Of a stretch of DNA of 64,000 nucleotides, positions 48,701 to 59,900 are shown piece by piece (position 1 is the stretch's first letter; each line of letters begins with the position of its first letter). The stretch is from positions 7,384,349 to 7,448,348 of the forward strand of contig CM056553.1 in assembly GCA_029721515.1 (NCBI GenBank). Direction: 5' to 3'. The position numbers and the translations under genes are program-made. The DNA comes from Synanceia verrucosa (taxonomy: Eukaryota; Chordata; Actinopteri; Perciformes; Synanceiidae). Under the pieces are notes generated by a model. It was not told the origin of the DNA. It saw only the letters and a program-made list of their open reading frames with translations, and did not search any database.

Positions 48701-51700
48701 AGCTGTTGTTGATAAGTACCCTTCTGCTTTTTGTTTGCTCCTATTTGACAAGTAAAATACATTTTTGTTGTTAAAATTTGCCCACGTGACCTTTGTGTGG
48801 TACATTAAAGAACAGCTGTCAGGGGATGAAACCAACGATCGGTTGATAATTTTGAATTAATACTCGATAGTGTAACACCGGCATGGTTAGTAAGGCTTTG
48901 ACTTTTAGCAAAAAAAATCATATTTGACGTTTTTTTGTTTATTACTATTAATATTTGAATTTATTCATTTTTTTTTTTAATTTATTGAAATATTTATTAA
49001 TACTATTTTGACCATCAAATGCCTTCAGTAGGACCTATATTGTCATCAAACTAGTTCACGTTAATTGGCTTCATAGCTTCACAAACAAACCGTGTCAGCA
49101 AATCTGTCGCTCTGTTTTGACGGGCATAAGGGAGGCTTCATGAGGGACATAGCACGGAGTCGTTTCTAGCCCCCGATCCCTCTCCCCCTCCTCCTCTTCC
49201 AGCTTACCGGGATGTAGTGTTGACAGGTGGGCTCTCAAGTTGCTGGTTGTCGCGTGGTATGAGAGTTTGGACCTACGTTTTTTACATATCGTTTTATCCT
49301 TAGTCATGATTTGTCCCTGTTCCTTTGGGAACCCAAAGTAGCGCTACACGTTGCTTTTCAGATGGTCTGGAGTGTAGATTTGTAGGCATTATCGTGGCCA
49401 TTGTTCTCATTTGCAAAATAGGTGCTAACCAGGATGCTAACGTCACCTACAGGAGCCCAGATGACCAATAATAGCCTTGCTAATGAGCTCGCGATTCACA
49501 ACTACACCAGGCGTGAAAAAGCCTCGGAATATAAATTGAAAGCCACGTTTAACAAGCAAACACATTTACAAAAAATAATGCCCATATCAGGTTTGAATAT
49601 TAAGGGATGCCTAATATTCAAATATCTTTATTTTTATAAATATTTGAATAACGAAGGTCGGAGTCAAAGCCCTAATAGTTAGCTAGTTAGAAACTTTATT
49701 GTCCACAATGGAAAATTTGTCGGCGCCAGAATCGTCTTACAAATAAGACGATGGTAAGACAGATAAAAGCATTAGGAGAGCTTGGAGCTCAGTCGTATGC
49801 AATAGCTGTCAGTGGTGGGGGAAAAATGTTGAAAATCAAATTGTGCCAGATTAAAGCGTGACACTTGTTCTTAACCTTTTCTTAACCTTTTTGGCTTGAA
49901 GTCTGCTGGTGAAATTACAGGTCCTCATTTGTATACAGTGCATCAGCTATCATGCCAAAGATGAGCACAGTGTTATGTGACAACTTACTGTATTTTGGCA
50001 CAGCTGATGGCAAAAAATCTGCAGTGCTCTCCTGCTGTGTTGTTCCACCTGTTGACTGACTCTCTCTTTATCTGCAGCCCATGAATGTTCTTTGGATGAC
50101 ACCAGCATCTTAATCCCAATCATTGTTGGCGCTGCCCTGGCCGGCTTGATTCTCATTGTAGTGATCGCTTACGTGATTGGTCGAAGAAAGACTTATGTTG
50201 GATATCAGACACTTTAAATCCTTTAAATTTAAGTACCACGGGGTTCCCAAGACTGGTCCTTGGCTTTCATGTGCAATTGCTTGATTGGCAAATAACTTTA
50301 AAATTCAAGAGGAAAAAAAAAAATCTAATCTTAAGTCTCTGCTGGGTAAACATGAGAGGAAGTTATTGGTTGTTATGAGGCATGAAAAGCACATGGAGCA
50401 TTTTTTTTTAATTGTAGTTGCCTCAAGGTTTTTAATGACACTATAATACGAATAAGTACATTTAGAGATGGAGGGGTTTGGTGTTTTTCTCAAGGACCAA
50501 ACTTGTCTATCCCCCAATGTCCGTGTTTCTGTTTTGTTGATATCCGGATGTCTTGTCTTTTCCTTTTTTCTTTTCTTTTTTTTTTCTTTTTTTGTGCAAG
50601 TGCAAAATCCACACAAGGCACAGTACACTTGTTCCAATACAGGTAGAGTACACTTCTACATTTACTATTAATGTAAAAAGAAAAATTCCCACATTTTAAG
50701 AATGACTATTTAGCTGTTGGATCCTGCACTTGCTCTGCAAACATTCCCTTGTTTTTCTTTTGTCATTATTTAATGTTTGTGCACATTTTAGTTTTTGCTT
50801 CCTTTATGGTTTGGTTTTCCATCCAAACAAATATTTACGTAAAGACGAAATAAAAGAACAATCATTTTCAACAGCATTTGAACACAGTTCCAAGAAAGAC
50901 GGTGGATCAGCTTTCTCTCTGTGTTCCCAGAAATTCATTATAAGGATGAAGGTCCTCTCCATTTTGGAAAGTAGTGAATAAAAATAGTCTTTAGTCCGTG
51001 TTTGCCCCTGTAGAGCAGGAGAAACATTGGAATCGGTGCTCTGGTTATGTGTGTTTGTTGCTGAAACGCTAATAGACCTTTTTTCATGGAAGACATTTCT
51101 TCATCAAAGCAGTTAAAGTCCAGGTGGAAATAATGACGTTAACGATGAAGGCTCCAAAAGTGAAAAGTCATTCAGTTGTTTCTAGTGCTGTTGATTACAC
51201 CTGTGACATGCCAAAATGTCTACTGTTGTTAAAGGTCTCTTACCGTCGCACAAGCTCCAATCAGAATAAAATTTCAACAGAAAGGTTTGTGTTTTGTTTT
51301 GTTTTTCTCATTCAATACATTTTGGCATTAGGTTTAGAAAAGGGAGAATTCTGTAGACTTTGATGATACTATTTACATGTAAATGCACTAAGACGCTCTT
51401 TGCATTTTTGCTTTGTGTTGAGACAGTTGTCACCTTGTGTAGGCTGTAGTTTGGTCTGAGCTGAGGGCTGCAGATGAATCAGGAGACGTTAAAGCCCCTG
51501 AAAACATTGGTTCAAAGTATACCTCTGTGAATAGTCTGGAATGAACAAGAAATTATAAAGTATTAATTAATATGGCGTTCAATGCAATAGTCACACATTT
51601 TGCTAAATACGCTTTTTTGCTTTCTTGCCGAGTGTTATATCACTCTCAGGTCAGTCTGTTAAATATGAAGCTGTGCCTAGGGTGCTCTTAGCTTAGCTTA

Positions 51701-53995
51701 GCTTAGCACATTTGGACTTGTCCAAAGTAAACAAATTTGCAGCCAGCAGTTGGTATCAAGCTTTTCATCTAACGCTTGGCGAGAAAGCAGAAAGGGTATT
51801 TAAATATATAAAAAAAAAAAAAAAGCTTTATCACAACAATTTGATCAGTTTCTATTCAACAGTGCTGCAAAAGAACAAACAAGCCCACACTTGTCCTTAG
51901 GTTCATATTCAGGGTAGAAATTGTTGAAAAAAAACACTGAATAATGGGATATAATCTCATGTTAAATGATGGATAAACTTGTAAGCAGCTTTTATTTTCA
52001 TAGTAAGAAGCTGAAACAAGGTTTTCAGGAGATTTTAAGGCAGGGAATTGGCGCAGGTTGTAGTGATGACCATATCAGTGAGTGTGTGTTGCTTTAATAT
52101 ATTATAAAGTAAAGTTACACATGGTAATAGCTGTGTATTGTTGCTTCATTCTGGCAGAATGATGGTGTACTCTTATCCTTGTTCCACATCTTTAGGACTG
52201 GAGCAAAGCAGGCAGTAAACTACATTGAATAGGAGTAGAAATAGTCCCAATTTTAATTTGCTTATGAAGTTAGCTTCCCCAGGACTTTGTACATGTGAGT
52301 GAGTAAAGACTCTAAATCATATGAGCTTGTGATTTTTTTTTTGATTTTTTTTTTGCTTGTGATTGTTGTTTTTCAGCTTTGTACAAACTCATTCGCCTTA
52401 ATTATAAAGATGGTTTCGCAGCACGCTTTTAAATGTTTATGTCAACGTTATTCTCCCTTGTTCGCAGTGAATCATCTAACAGGGTTTATCATCATGACAG
52501 CTGTGCCTTGTTCAGTGATAATTTTCTGTTTTGTTCCTTCAACATCTCGCTAATGCTGCTCAGAAACTGTTATGGTTAATTTCCCATTGCACAGTGTGTG
52601 TTCAGTAAAGGGAATTTGTGCTGCAAGACCATCTTGTTAAAGATCACTTTGTGTGCGCTATGTGGATAGGAGCGCTTTCATTTCCATTCGCTCACACTGC
52701 TATAATGCGTTGGATTTCAAATTGTGTGTCAGACTGAAGTGGAGCTTTTCAGTGTTTTTAAAGATTTATTGAAATAAAAATGCATTGCTGCCCTGGACAC
52801 CTGAGTAAATGTTTATTGCTTTTGTAGAACTATGGCTGGGAGCTTCCTCTTAGTCGTCATTCTTTCAGCTGTTCATGCCTTAACCGTTAATATTTTTCCT
52901 TTAATTCCTCTGTTCAACCTATAAGACATTCACCTCTCTGCTCTCTTCACCCCGTCTAGCTGAGGATTGCCAGGCTGATGCGGAGAGCGTCCTTGTTCCC
53001 ATAGCTGTCGGAGTTGCCCTGCTTGTTCTCATTCTTATCGTGCTGCTGGCCTATTTCATCGGGAGAAAGAGAAACATGGCCACCGGCTACGAGTCTTTCT
53101 AATTAAACTCTCCTCATTTTAAATCTTAACGCTCCTCAGAGGATAGTCAATGAATCGCTGCCTTTGACTAAAAATTGTCATCATGTGTTGTATTGACATT
53201 TTCATGTAATGTTCAGTGCTTTTGACTTCCTGGTTGTATTCACAAAGGGATAATGTGACATTTTGGGAAAGGTGCAGAAGTTAAATGATTGATACCGCTT
53301 TTGGAACGTATGCAACTGCAGCCTGTTAGCTTAGCTTAGCACAAAGACTGGAAACAGGTGGAAACTGTTAGCCTGGCTCAAAAAAAACACCTCTGCAGCT
53401 CATCTGATTCATCCACACAAAACCAGCTATCTAAAAATGACATTTTTTTACTGGATGCTTGTGTCAAAAGTCCTGAATGACATTAAATCATTTGATGTAA
53501 CTGGACTAAATGGACAAAGTCTGATAATTTACATTTTACATAGTTCCCAAAATGTTGAACTATTCCTTTAAGAATTTCCTTCACTCATCCTGCCTCACAT
53601 TAATGTTCAGTCTGTACTAATGAGTAATAAACACTTGAGTGATTTCGTTTTTGTGCTATTGGAATATTTAATAACCTTTTTCTCTTAAACTCTTAACTTT
53701 TTGTAGGTTCTGGTTTCCTTCTTACTGCCCTACGTCTTTTCTTTAACCCTTTGTGGACTGTAAATATGCTAGATTCTGCTCTGAATAATGTTTTCTGCTG
53801 ACTAAACCACTAACCTGTCTGTCTGTCTCCTCTCTGTCTGTATGTCTGTCAGCTGAGGAATGCTTCCTGGATTCTGATTTGAGCTTTTTGGTGCCTATTG
53901 CGGTGGGCGTGGCGCTCAGCTTCCTAATCATCCTTGTGCTTATCTCTTACCTGATTGGTCGGAGGAAGAGTCGTACTGGTTACCAGTCTGTATAA
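36734..53995 (+). CDS. lamp2: Lysosome-associated membrane protein 2, three alternative C-termini
   Basis: Shared exons 1-8: 36734-36779, 38499-38614, 44585-44795, 44891-45052, 45136-45356, 45456-45563, 47040-47094, 47185-47355 (1090 nt), each able to join in frame to one of three last exons: 50078-50217, 52960-53102 or 53853-53995. Proteins are 409, 410 and 410 residues (human 410). LAMP2 coats the lysosome membrane and serves in autophagosome fusion and chaperone-mediated autophagy. Signal peptide MYQRAAFVLFLATGIA; first luminal domain to about 182; Pro/Thr-rich hinge about 186-224 (exon 5); second luminal domain to about 363; one membrane span and a short cytosolic tail ending in GYxx-hydrophobic sorting signals. 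NxS/T sites are frequent (for example NFS, NLS, NQT, NNST, NGT, NVT, NYT). Intron 2 is swollen by a LINE. Confidence 0.96.
37477..37486. promoter_or_regulatory. CLEAR-like E-box in lamp2 intron 1
   Basis: AGCACGTGAC, eight of ten matches to GTCACGTGAC with the intact CACGTG core, about 740 bp into the gene. It is a better core match to a TFEB site than the promoter palindrome, but a single E-box can arise by chance. Confidence 0.3.
39247..44172. repeat. Inverted-repeat arms split by a LINE
   Basis: Left arm about 39247-39395 and right arm about 44040-44172 are reverse complements with modest divergence: both carry AATAGCTAGACTG, ATGACATTCTTCCTAGGACA and TTTTGCCATT(T/C)ATGTGTAT in matching order. 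Both sides continue with degenerate CAGATATC and ACTAGT-spaced subrepeats up to the LINE and to about 44355. Interpretation: a fold-back or long-TIR element later hit by the LINE. Confidence 0.7.
39595..43935 (-). mobile_element. L2-like LINE (esterase ORF1 fragment plus ORF2), decayed
   Basis: Minus-strand non-LTR retrotransposon. From its 5' side: the C-terminal part of an SGNH esterase-like ORF1 (43930-43684; RRDCIHPTLEGAALISRNM), an ORF2 endonuclease (43632-42514; LNIRSL, TETWL, GGGVA, VGDFNIHVD), and reverse transcriptase (42288-41201; NYRPISNLPFLSKILEK, LDLSAAFDTIDH, GVPQGSVLGP, YADDTQ at about 41440), then the C-terminal tail at 41078-40752 (LDYCNSLLSG, LHWLPV). The 3' end CTTTATTTGTATAGCCCAAT lies at about 39605. 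A stop after 42514 and frameshifts near 41701 and 41201 break ORF2, and ORF1 is truncated, so it is inactive. Esterase-type ORF1 supports the L2/CR1 group. Confidence 0.88.
45564..47039. other. lamp2 intron 6
   Basis: 1.5-kb intron. About 45690-46060 begins GCCCCTTTCACACTGCACAA and AACCTGGGTCGACCC, a pattern seen at ends of some fish DNA repeats; not classified. No coding exon seen. Confidence 0.5.
47356..50077. other. lamp2 intron 8
   Basis: 2.7-kb intron before the first alternative last exon. Apart from the BED-finger fragment it holds no recognised feature; an ORF at 47982-48368 lacks any domain. Confidence 0.6.
49095..49372 (-). pseudogene. Decayed BED-type zinc finger, hAT transposase or ZBED remnant
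   Basis: Minus-strand translation shows RYFGF, then CKK, YHATTSNLRAHLSTLHP, matching the aromatic start and the H-x-H end of a BED finger. A stop codon sits where the usual aromatic residue would be, just before RYFGF, and the second zinc-binding Cys appears replaced by Arg, so the finger is dead. No catalytic domain or terminal repeats were recognised nearby. Most likely a fragment of a hAT transposon in lamp2 intron 8. Confidence 0.6.
50078..50217 (+). CDS. lamp2: lamp2 alternative last exon, B-type tail
   Basis: First of three last exons, acceptor TTTATCTGCAG. Encodes luminal HECSLDDTS, a membrane span and cytosolic tail GRRKTYVGYQTL, matching mammalian LAMP2B. AATAAA sites at 50977-50982 and near 52771 lie in its probable 3' UTR. 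Confidence 0.93.
50218..52959. other. 3' UTR of lamp2 B form and interval to the A-type exon
   Basis: T-rich and AT-rich sequence, with AATAAA at 50977-50982. Contains a TTAGCTTAGC-type repeat copy near 51590-51905. No gene recognised. Confidence 0.5.
51585..51905. repeat. TTAGCTTAGC-type interspersed repeat, copy 1
   Basis: Shares with the copy at 53245-53575 the order: ACATTTTG near the start, CTTTCTTGCCGAGTGTTATA, GAAGCTGTGCC, then tandem TTAGC (four units). This combination is widespread in teleost genomes. Non-coding; the right end is uncertain. Confidence 0.55.
52960..53102 (+). CDS. lamp2: lamp2 alternative last exon, A-type tail
   Basis: Second last exon, acceptor CCCGTCTAG. Encodes EDCQADAESVLVPIAVGVA, the membrane span and tail GRKRNMATGYESF. 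The GYE-x-F end is that of LAMP2A, the receptor form of chaperone-mediated autophagy; the human tail is KHHHAGYEQF. The cytosolic side keeps three basic residues but not the His run. AATAAA at 53626-53631. Confidence 0.92.
53245..53575. repeat. TTAGCTTAGC-type interspersed repeat, copy 2
   Basis: Starts near GGGATAATGTGACATTTTGG, contains GTTAGCTTAGCTTAGCACAA and AGACTGGAAACAGG, and ends AATGTTGAACTATTCCTTTA. Same family as copy 1, lying in the 3' UTR of the A form. Confidence 0.65.
53853..53995 (+). CDS. lamp2: lamp2 alternative last exon, C-type tail
   Basis: Third last exon, acceptor CTGTCTGTCAG. Encodes EECFLDSDLSFLVPIAVGVAL and tail GRRKSRTGYQSV, matching mammalian LAMP2C, reported to bind nucleic acids in RNautophagy. 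The 3' UTR holds a CTC microsatellite and AATAAA at 54918-54923. Confidence 0.93.
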
Positions 53996-54306
53996 TCCAG
54001 CTGCTTCTCCTGCCTCTCGCTCCCTTCCCACCCTCACTGCTCTTAAAAACACCTTCCCTGGTCAGTGCATCGAAAGTATCCCAAATTTCCTGCTCATTTC
54101 TGTTTGCCTAAAAATAAACTTTAGCTTATTTCTCGTACAAGGTTTTAAACTTAATCCCAGCAACCGCCCCCCAATATGGTTTCCTTTGTTTTTGCTTTTA
54201 ATGCCGATGAATGAATTGAGTACCAAAACATTTATGATCAATATTGCATCATTTGATTGTAGACTGCATGTTTTGAAAATTCAAATTTATGGCTGTGAGT
54301 AGCCGT

Positions 54307-54335
54307 CCTCCTCCTCCTCCTCCTCCTCCTCCTCA
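54307..54335. repeat. (CTC)n microsatellite in lamp2 C-form 3' UTR
   Basis: About nine CTC units. Confidence 0.9.
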
Positions 54336-54929
54336 GAGAGGCTTTTTCCCCTCTCGGTTCCTGTGCTGTATAATAGTACATGTGTAAATTACTCTCTCTT
54401 GTATAGAATGAATGACATTGATTTTTGGTGACGTGAATGTAGCGAGCAAGCTCCACTGTTGTCATTCACGTTCCAGGTGTTGTTTTAACCTTCATGTAAC
54501 AAATGAACCACTGTTGCACATTAACTGTAGTTTGATGAAAGGGACACTGACTATGACACTTTAACATCATTGGGACCAGTTTATTTTTGTGTTTTTTTTT
54601 TCGGGGGGGAAATGTGATATTTTGTTTCTGTCACTCATGTTAGAAGGATTTATTGTCTTGACGTACATTTCTCTGAAAAGATTTGAGTATACAATAGTGT
54701 TGTTCCTTTGTTAAGCATGAGCATTTCAAGTACGAAGGCTGAGTGCTGTTTAAGTCACACCATTTCATCCATATGATCCTCGGCTCTTAATTCGATCACT
54801 CCCCTCCGACAGTTTTGTGCCTTTCTGTTGTGCACCTCTCGCTTGAAGCTTGTCTCCATCTGATGAAGAATGTGATATGACAATGAGCTTGTTTGACACA
54901 AGTGGGGAACAAAATTAAATAAAGTTTCG

Positions 54930-56934
54930 TTCTCGTTTTGTATCATTGTCGTTCTTTTAACCGTCAGGGTGAAGTTGAAGAGGGAGAGGCTTGTGACTGC
55001 AGTGAATTCAAAGGTTGGAAACTAAACCACACAAAGTCACGCTGCTGCTTGATTTGATCAAAATGTCTGTCGGACTTTGATCAACCATGTGCTTTTTATG
55101 ACCAGAGGCATGACTGTCACTCAGAGGTCACACCTGTTGATGTGGGCATGTTATTTACGTGTTGTTACTGAGATCAGTTTCAAGTTAACCTGTGTTGTGT
55201 TAGCATTGGTATCACTCCCACAGATCTCACGGTTGTATGTAAAAAATTACAACCTTCAATCCACCGTCAGATATCTCCACCGATGTAGGCTGAATTCAAA
55301 TGTGACACATATTCATGTTCCCCAGAGGATAAACTATAATGACTTCTCCTCTCGAGTGAAACGTCTTAACAACTGATGGATGGATTGCCATGAAATTGGG
55401 TTTAGACATTGATGTTCAACTCAAGATGACATTTTTTTTTTTACTTTTACATCTTTTTGTCATCTTCATCACAAAATATCTGCAATAATATCATTTGCAT
55501 CCTGAGCTGCAGCAGCTAACAACACAGTAAGACGTGTTAGCATTTAGCTCAAAGCATAAACAATATTTCTGTTAGACCTCTAATTAAGAAACTCTTAAAA
55601 TTCTAGCTACACTTGTTTGGGAGTGATATGTGCATGCTATTGTCAACATTAATCCTAAATATAGAGGATATCATATTAAAATTTTAATTCATTGATGGAT
55701 GGATAGTTGTTTGAGATGTAGCATCTCATTTTCAATGTCAAGGTCAATTGTGTTCATCATTTTCCGTAGCCGACTTTTCTCCTGAGTTCAAAGTTATCAT
55801 AAAATTCGTAAAAGATGGTCGATGTTATCATGTAGCCAAATATGTCAAATATAAAAAAGTGAATATTTTTTATTTTTAATATTAATAGCAATAGTATATG
55901 ATGAATAATATAATTAATAATATTATTTTTTATATTTAATATAATAATAGTATGTATCCAAAATAATGTTTTGCTGAAAATGACTATGTGTTGAAAGCTT
56001 TGTGTCTTGTTTGTTGAGAGCTTTTGTCAGCCCCATGTGAAAGAAAACTTACAGTACATACCAGAACACTGTATTTATTATAAGAACTATAATAGGAATA
56101 AATACAACATTGATAATATGTTTAGTAGCACAGTTTAGACAGGATTAATACTATCACAAAATATTAAACCTTCACAAACTATTTCACAGTACAGTATGTC
56201 TCTTTATTGATCAGTCTTGTGTAGTATTTCATTTTCAAAAGCAGATGTTTTTTTTTTTACAAAAGAAGGCAAGGCAAAGGCTTGTGATGCTTTATCATAA
56301 ATGTATAATACTGCTCTATTCAACAAAAAAATATAGTAATAGTGTATTTGCAGTCATTTATTATGTCTTTTTTTTTACTGTGTAAGTACAGTACAAGTCC
56401 TGCTTTCAGTGTTTGCATGATAGTTCTTTGAATTCTTACAATATACATGTTTGAAAAATATAATTCAAAACAAATTAGTACACGCTGTCACACAAAACTG
56501 TGCAGACAGAACCATAGTCTAACCTGATAGAACGTTTCTAACCTAGTAATGTTTTAAGTCATAATTGGTTTTGCATAGCCAGAAATGCTAACTATTGGGC
56601 AGAGTGTAATTTAGTTTGATTAATTTTGCTAATCATTTCAAAAAAAATATCAGGCATTGTACCTCACTCTACGCACTTGTCCTGTGCTCAGCACTGTTTG
56701 TAGTGGGTGCAGGTGCCAGTAGCACTCTCAGGGTACAAAGACACAACAGAAACACACCAGTAAATATCTACTTCTTGAGGAATTTGTTTCACAGCAGAAG
56801 ACGTGGATATTTAAGTGAAAGATGAGGAGAGGGGGATTACATATTTTGTGGAAAATAATGGCTGAACGGATATTTTTTTCTTGTGTATTTTCCTGCCTTG
56901 TTGGGAGCATCCTGCTGGCAGAAATATCTTTGCC
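54930..56934. other. Tail-to-tail interval of lamp2 and atp1b4
   Basis: 2 kb, AT-rich, no gene recognised. Holds a teleost-type repeat at about 55250-55720 and T-rich stretches. Confidence 0.55.
55250..55720. repeat. Teleost-type interspersed repeat
   Basis: Contains TTCATGTTCCCCAGAGGATA, AACTATAATGACTTCTCCT, CAACTGATGGATGGATTGCC and ATGAAATTGGGTTTAGACAT, a word order I recall from many fish genomic sequences. Family name not known to me; boundaries approximate. Confidence 0.55.
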
Positions 56935-59900
56935 TTACGCTCCGACATCCAAGGAGAAGGTCACACTGCCCAGGTAGCGGTCAGTGGGTGAATCGTTAAT
57001 GATGCCCTTTCCGTTCAGTTTGCATTGTACGTGGATGTGACTGTCGAACTGCACTCCTACAAAACGTACCGCCACCACCGGTGCAGAGTAGTTCGTCTGA
57101 GAGAGAAGAGACATGAGAGGTCAAGATGCGAGTTTTTTCAGACTGTTTATCCACAAGGATGAAACTCTCACTCACATGTCTGAGCTTCCCGTAGTAGGGA
57201 TAGTACTTCAGGTCAAAAAGGCTTTTAGGGAAAAACTGGATTTCTCCCAAGGCTTCTGTAGGTCCTTTCTGTAAGACGAAGATAACATTTTTAACGTTTG
57301 CAAATTGCAAAATAAATTGGTGAGATAAAATCACAGGTACGGTTATGCTGACAGTTACTGTACCTTCACTCCACAGGTCACATTTACTGGTTTGCCTTGG
57401 CCAGGTAGGTAACCAAGAATCTATTAAAAAGTGAGAAAAAACATTATCTTCAACCCTGCTTTAGTCCTACATGCTTTTGTTTGACATCCTCAAACTGAAC
57501 TGTGTGGACAAGCTCTCGTTTTTATTCCGATGTTCACGTTATCCACCTCCTTTGCTTCAACTCTTGCTGGATAATGTTGTTATACATAAATAATACAAAT
57601 TTATAGGTAAAAGTTGTTCGTTAATAAAAAAAAAAGTACAAGGATGTGATCCTGCATAATTCAAAATGCTTCATGCATCTTCGTCCTCTCCCTGAAACGG
57701 CCACAAGATGTCACTCTGACACACTTTGTTGCTGCTGTTTTAAGCTCCCTCTTTTGTTTGTACCTTTTAAAAATACAGTTTTACAGGTTTTGGTGACTGA
57801 CTCTCGTCTTACCCGGTTCATTCGAAGCAGGATACATGGCTTTCCCTGAGAATAGCCATAGTGGGGGTCCTGCAGCCCCGAACAGTCCCCTAACCAGGAC
57901 CTCTTAAACTGGCATGCTTTCCGCTCTGCGCTCTCCTCCAAGTCGTCCTGCATGAAGTATCTGTCCTGTGTGCAGCGAATATTCTTCCTGTCCTGAGCGC
58001 CGTCGTTATATGCTGCAAATGGAGGACAGGGAGAGAGAGGCAGAGGGGGGTGGGAGGAGTGAGAATGAGAGAGGAGGGCATAAATAAAGCTTTGCTACAG
58101 CAATGCCCTGCCAGACTCAGGCCTCTGATTAAGGAAGCTTGACAAAAGCAGGGTGAGAAAAAAAAAAAACAAATTCAATGGTTGCGCTCTGTCCACAAAG
58201 AGGCTTCCCTTCCCAGCATGCCCTGCAGGATCCAAATGGAAAAAGGGGACAAAGGTAGTGAAGATGAGGATTAACGCATTGCATGCCCACTTAATTTTGA
58301 ACAAACTTGACAACCTTGTCTGACCCCCCACCGGCTTTTACATCGTTCCCCACAACAGACTCACGTCTTAGATATTCATCCATAGATCTGGTGTACTTCT
58401 TCCAGGATTTGCGATCGGAGGCGTTGAAGGCGATCTCGTGGCCTTCTAGGTGAGGGGCCATCGTCATACCTGCCAGTGGAGACCCAGAGACAGTCAACTG
58501 TGCCGAGATTCAGGTACAAGAAACGAACTGAAGGACGGCCAAGCTGAGAGATGAGAGGATGCAGTGGTTTGAGTTTGGGGTTATATTTACCTGGTGGCAT
58601 CACTCTATCATTGAAGGTTGGATGGTAGGGACTAATAGACCACATGAGACAAAACATACAGCCGCCAAACATGGCTGCAAGAAACATATAAAGTGCAGCG
58701 TAGAAGAGAAGGATGAGGCCTAAAAGAGGAGTGAAAAAGGAAGTCAGTGGCTTACATAACAGATAACGCACATCACAGCAAACCATTCCTCTGATCTAAG
58801 TGGAGAAGGACAAAGAACCAAAAAGAATCTGCTTCTTTTGCTCAGCTACTGTCCTTGATCATGACGGTCACTAATTTGTTTACTCATTCAAAAGCGCTGT
58901 CCTTCCCTCGTGTCTGGAATTGCAAATAACTCTAATAGTTTTGGTATAAATTCCACCGTACTGAGCTAATGTGACAACCCCGTAACAAAAAAACCCCAAG
59001 AACTATCGGTGTTCTGCAATTTTCTATTAATTAGCAACTAATCAAGCCAAACGTGCCTTAAATTAAATGGCTTTTGCTGTGCGGGCAATTTCACAGGGGG
59101 CTAGTTGCAGCCAGTCTTGCGTCCCCGGAGCCACAAAGGCCTTTCTGTTTGAGCTCAGTGAGAATTCTCCCAGCTGTCCTTTCACTCAGGAACACAGTGA
59201 ACCTCCGGTTGCCATCGTAGTGAAGGTCTTTTGCAGCCATAGAGGCCCGGCCAGCTCCAAGGAGCCCCAATCACCCCACTCTGGTATTGTGTCCCCTGTT
59301 ACACACTCGTCTCACAGGACACACAGCACAGACTTCAACTCAGGGCCTTTCTTCATCAGACACATGGGCCCCACTCCTCCACAAGTGTGCACACTGATTT
59401 TGTAGCAGGAATGAGCTCTTAGCTCTGCCTGGGATTCATCTCATTGCAAGTAACACACACACTTTCCTTGGATATTCTCTCTACACTCCGTTGTTGAATC
59501 ATGTTTGCCGTTGTGTACAGTGGAGGCTGAGGGGAGGGGGCTCAACAGAGTCACATGGCAGCCACCCTGGAATACCAAGAGGCTGCTCCATCATCATTGA
59601 CTCAACAAACTTGTCTAGTTTGTTGCGCCTGCCAAATAAAGTTCGCCTGCACCAAAAGCTCAATTTGGCAGCGAGCGTCTCTATGTGTTTAGCTGCAACT
59701 GAAGGGCCATAAGCATGTTAAACTCAGCGATGAGGTCGCAGAGGCTTTGGGAAAGTGGCTGTGGAGAGCATGGTAAGATGTAGAGGAATGTGATTCCCGG
59801 CCAATGCGGGGCCAGGGACAGTGAGCTCCCGCTGGGGATGCGTCCCCAGGCAGTCTGTTTTTGTCGGGCCACTCTGAATCGTCCATGCACCTATGTAAAC

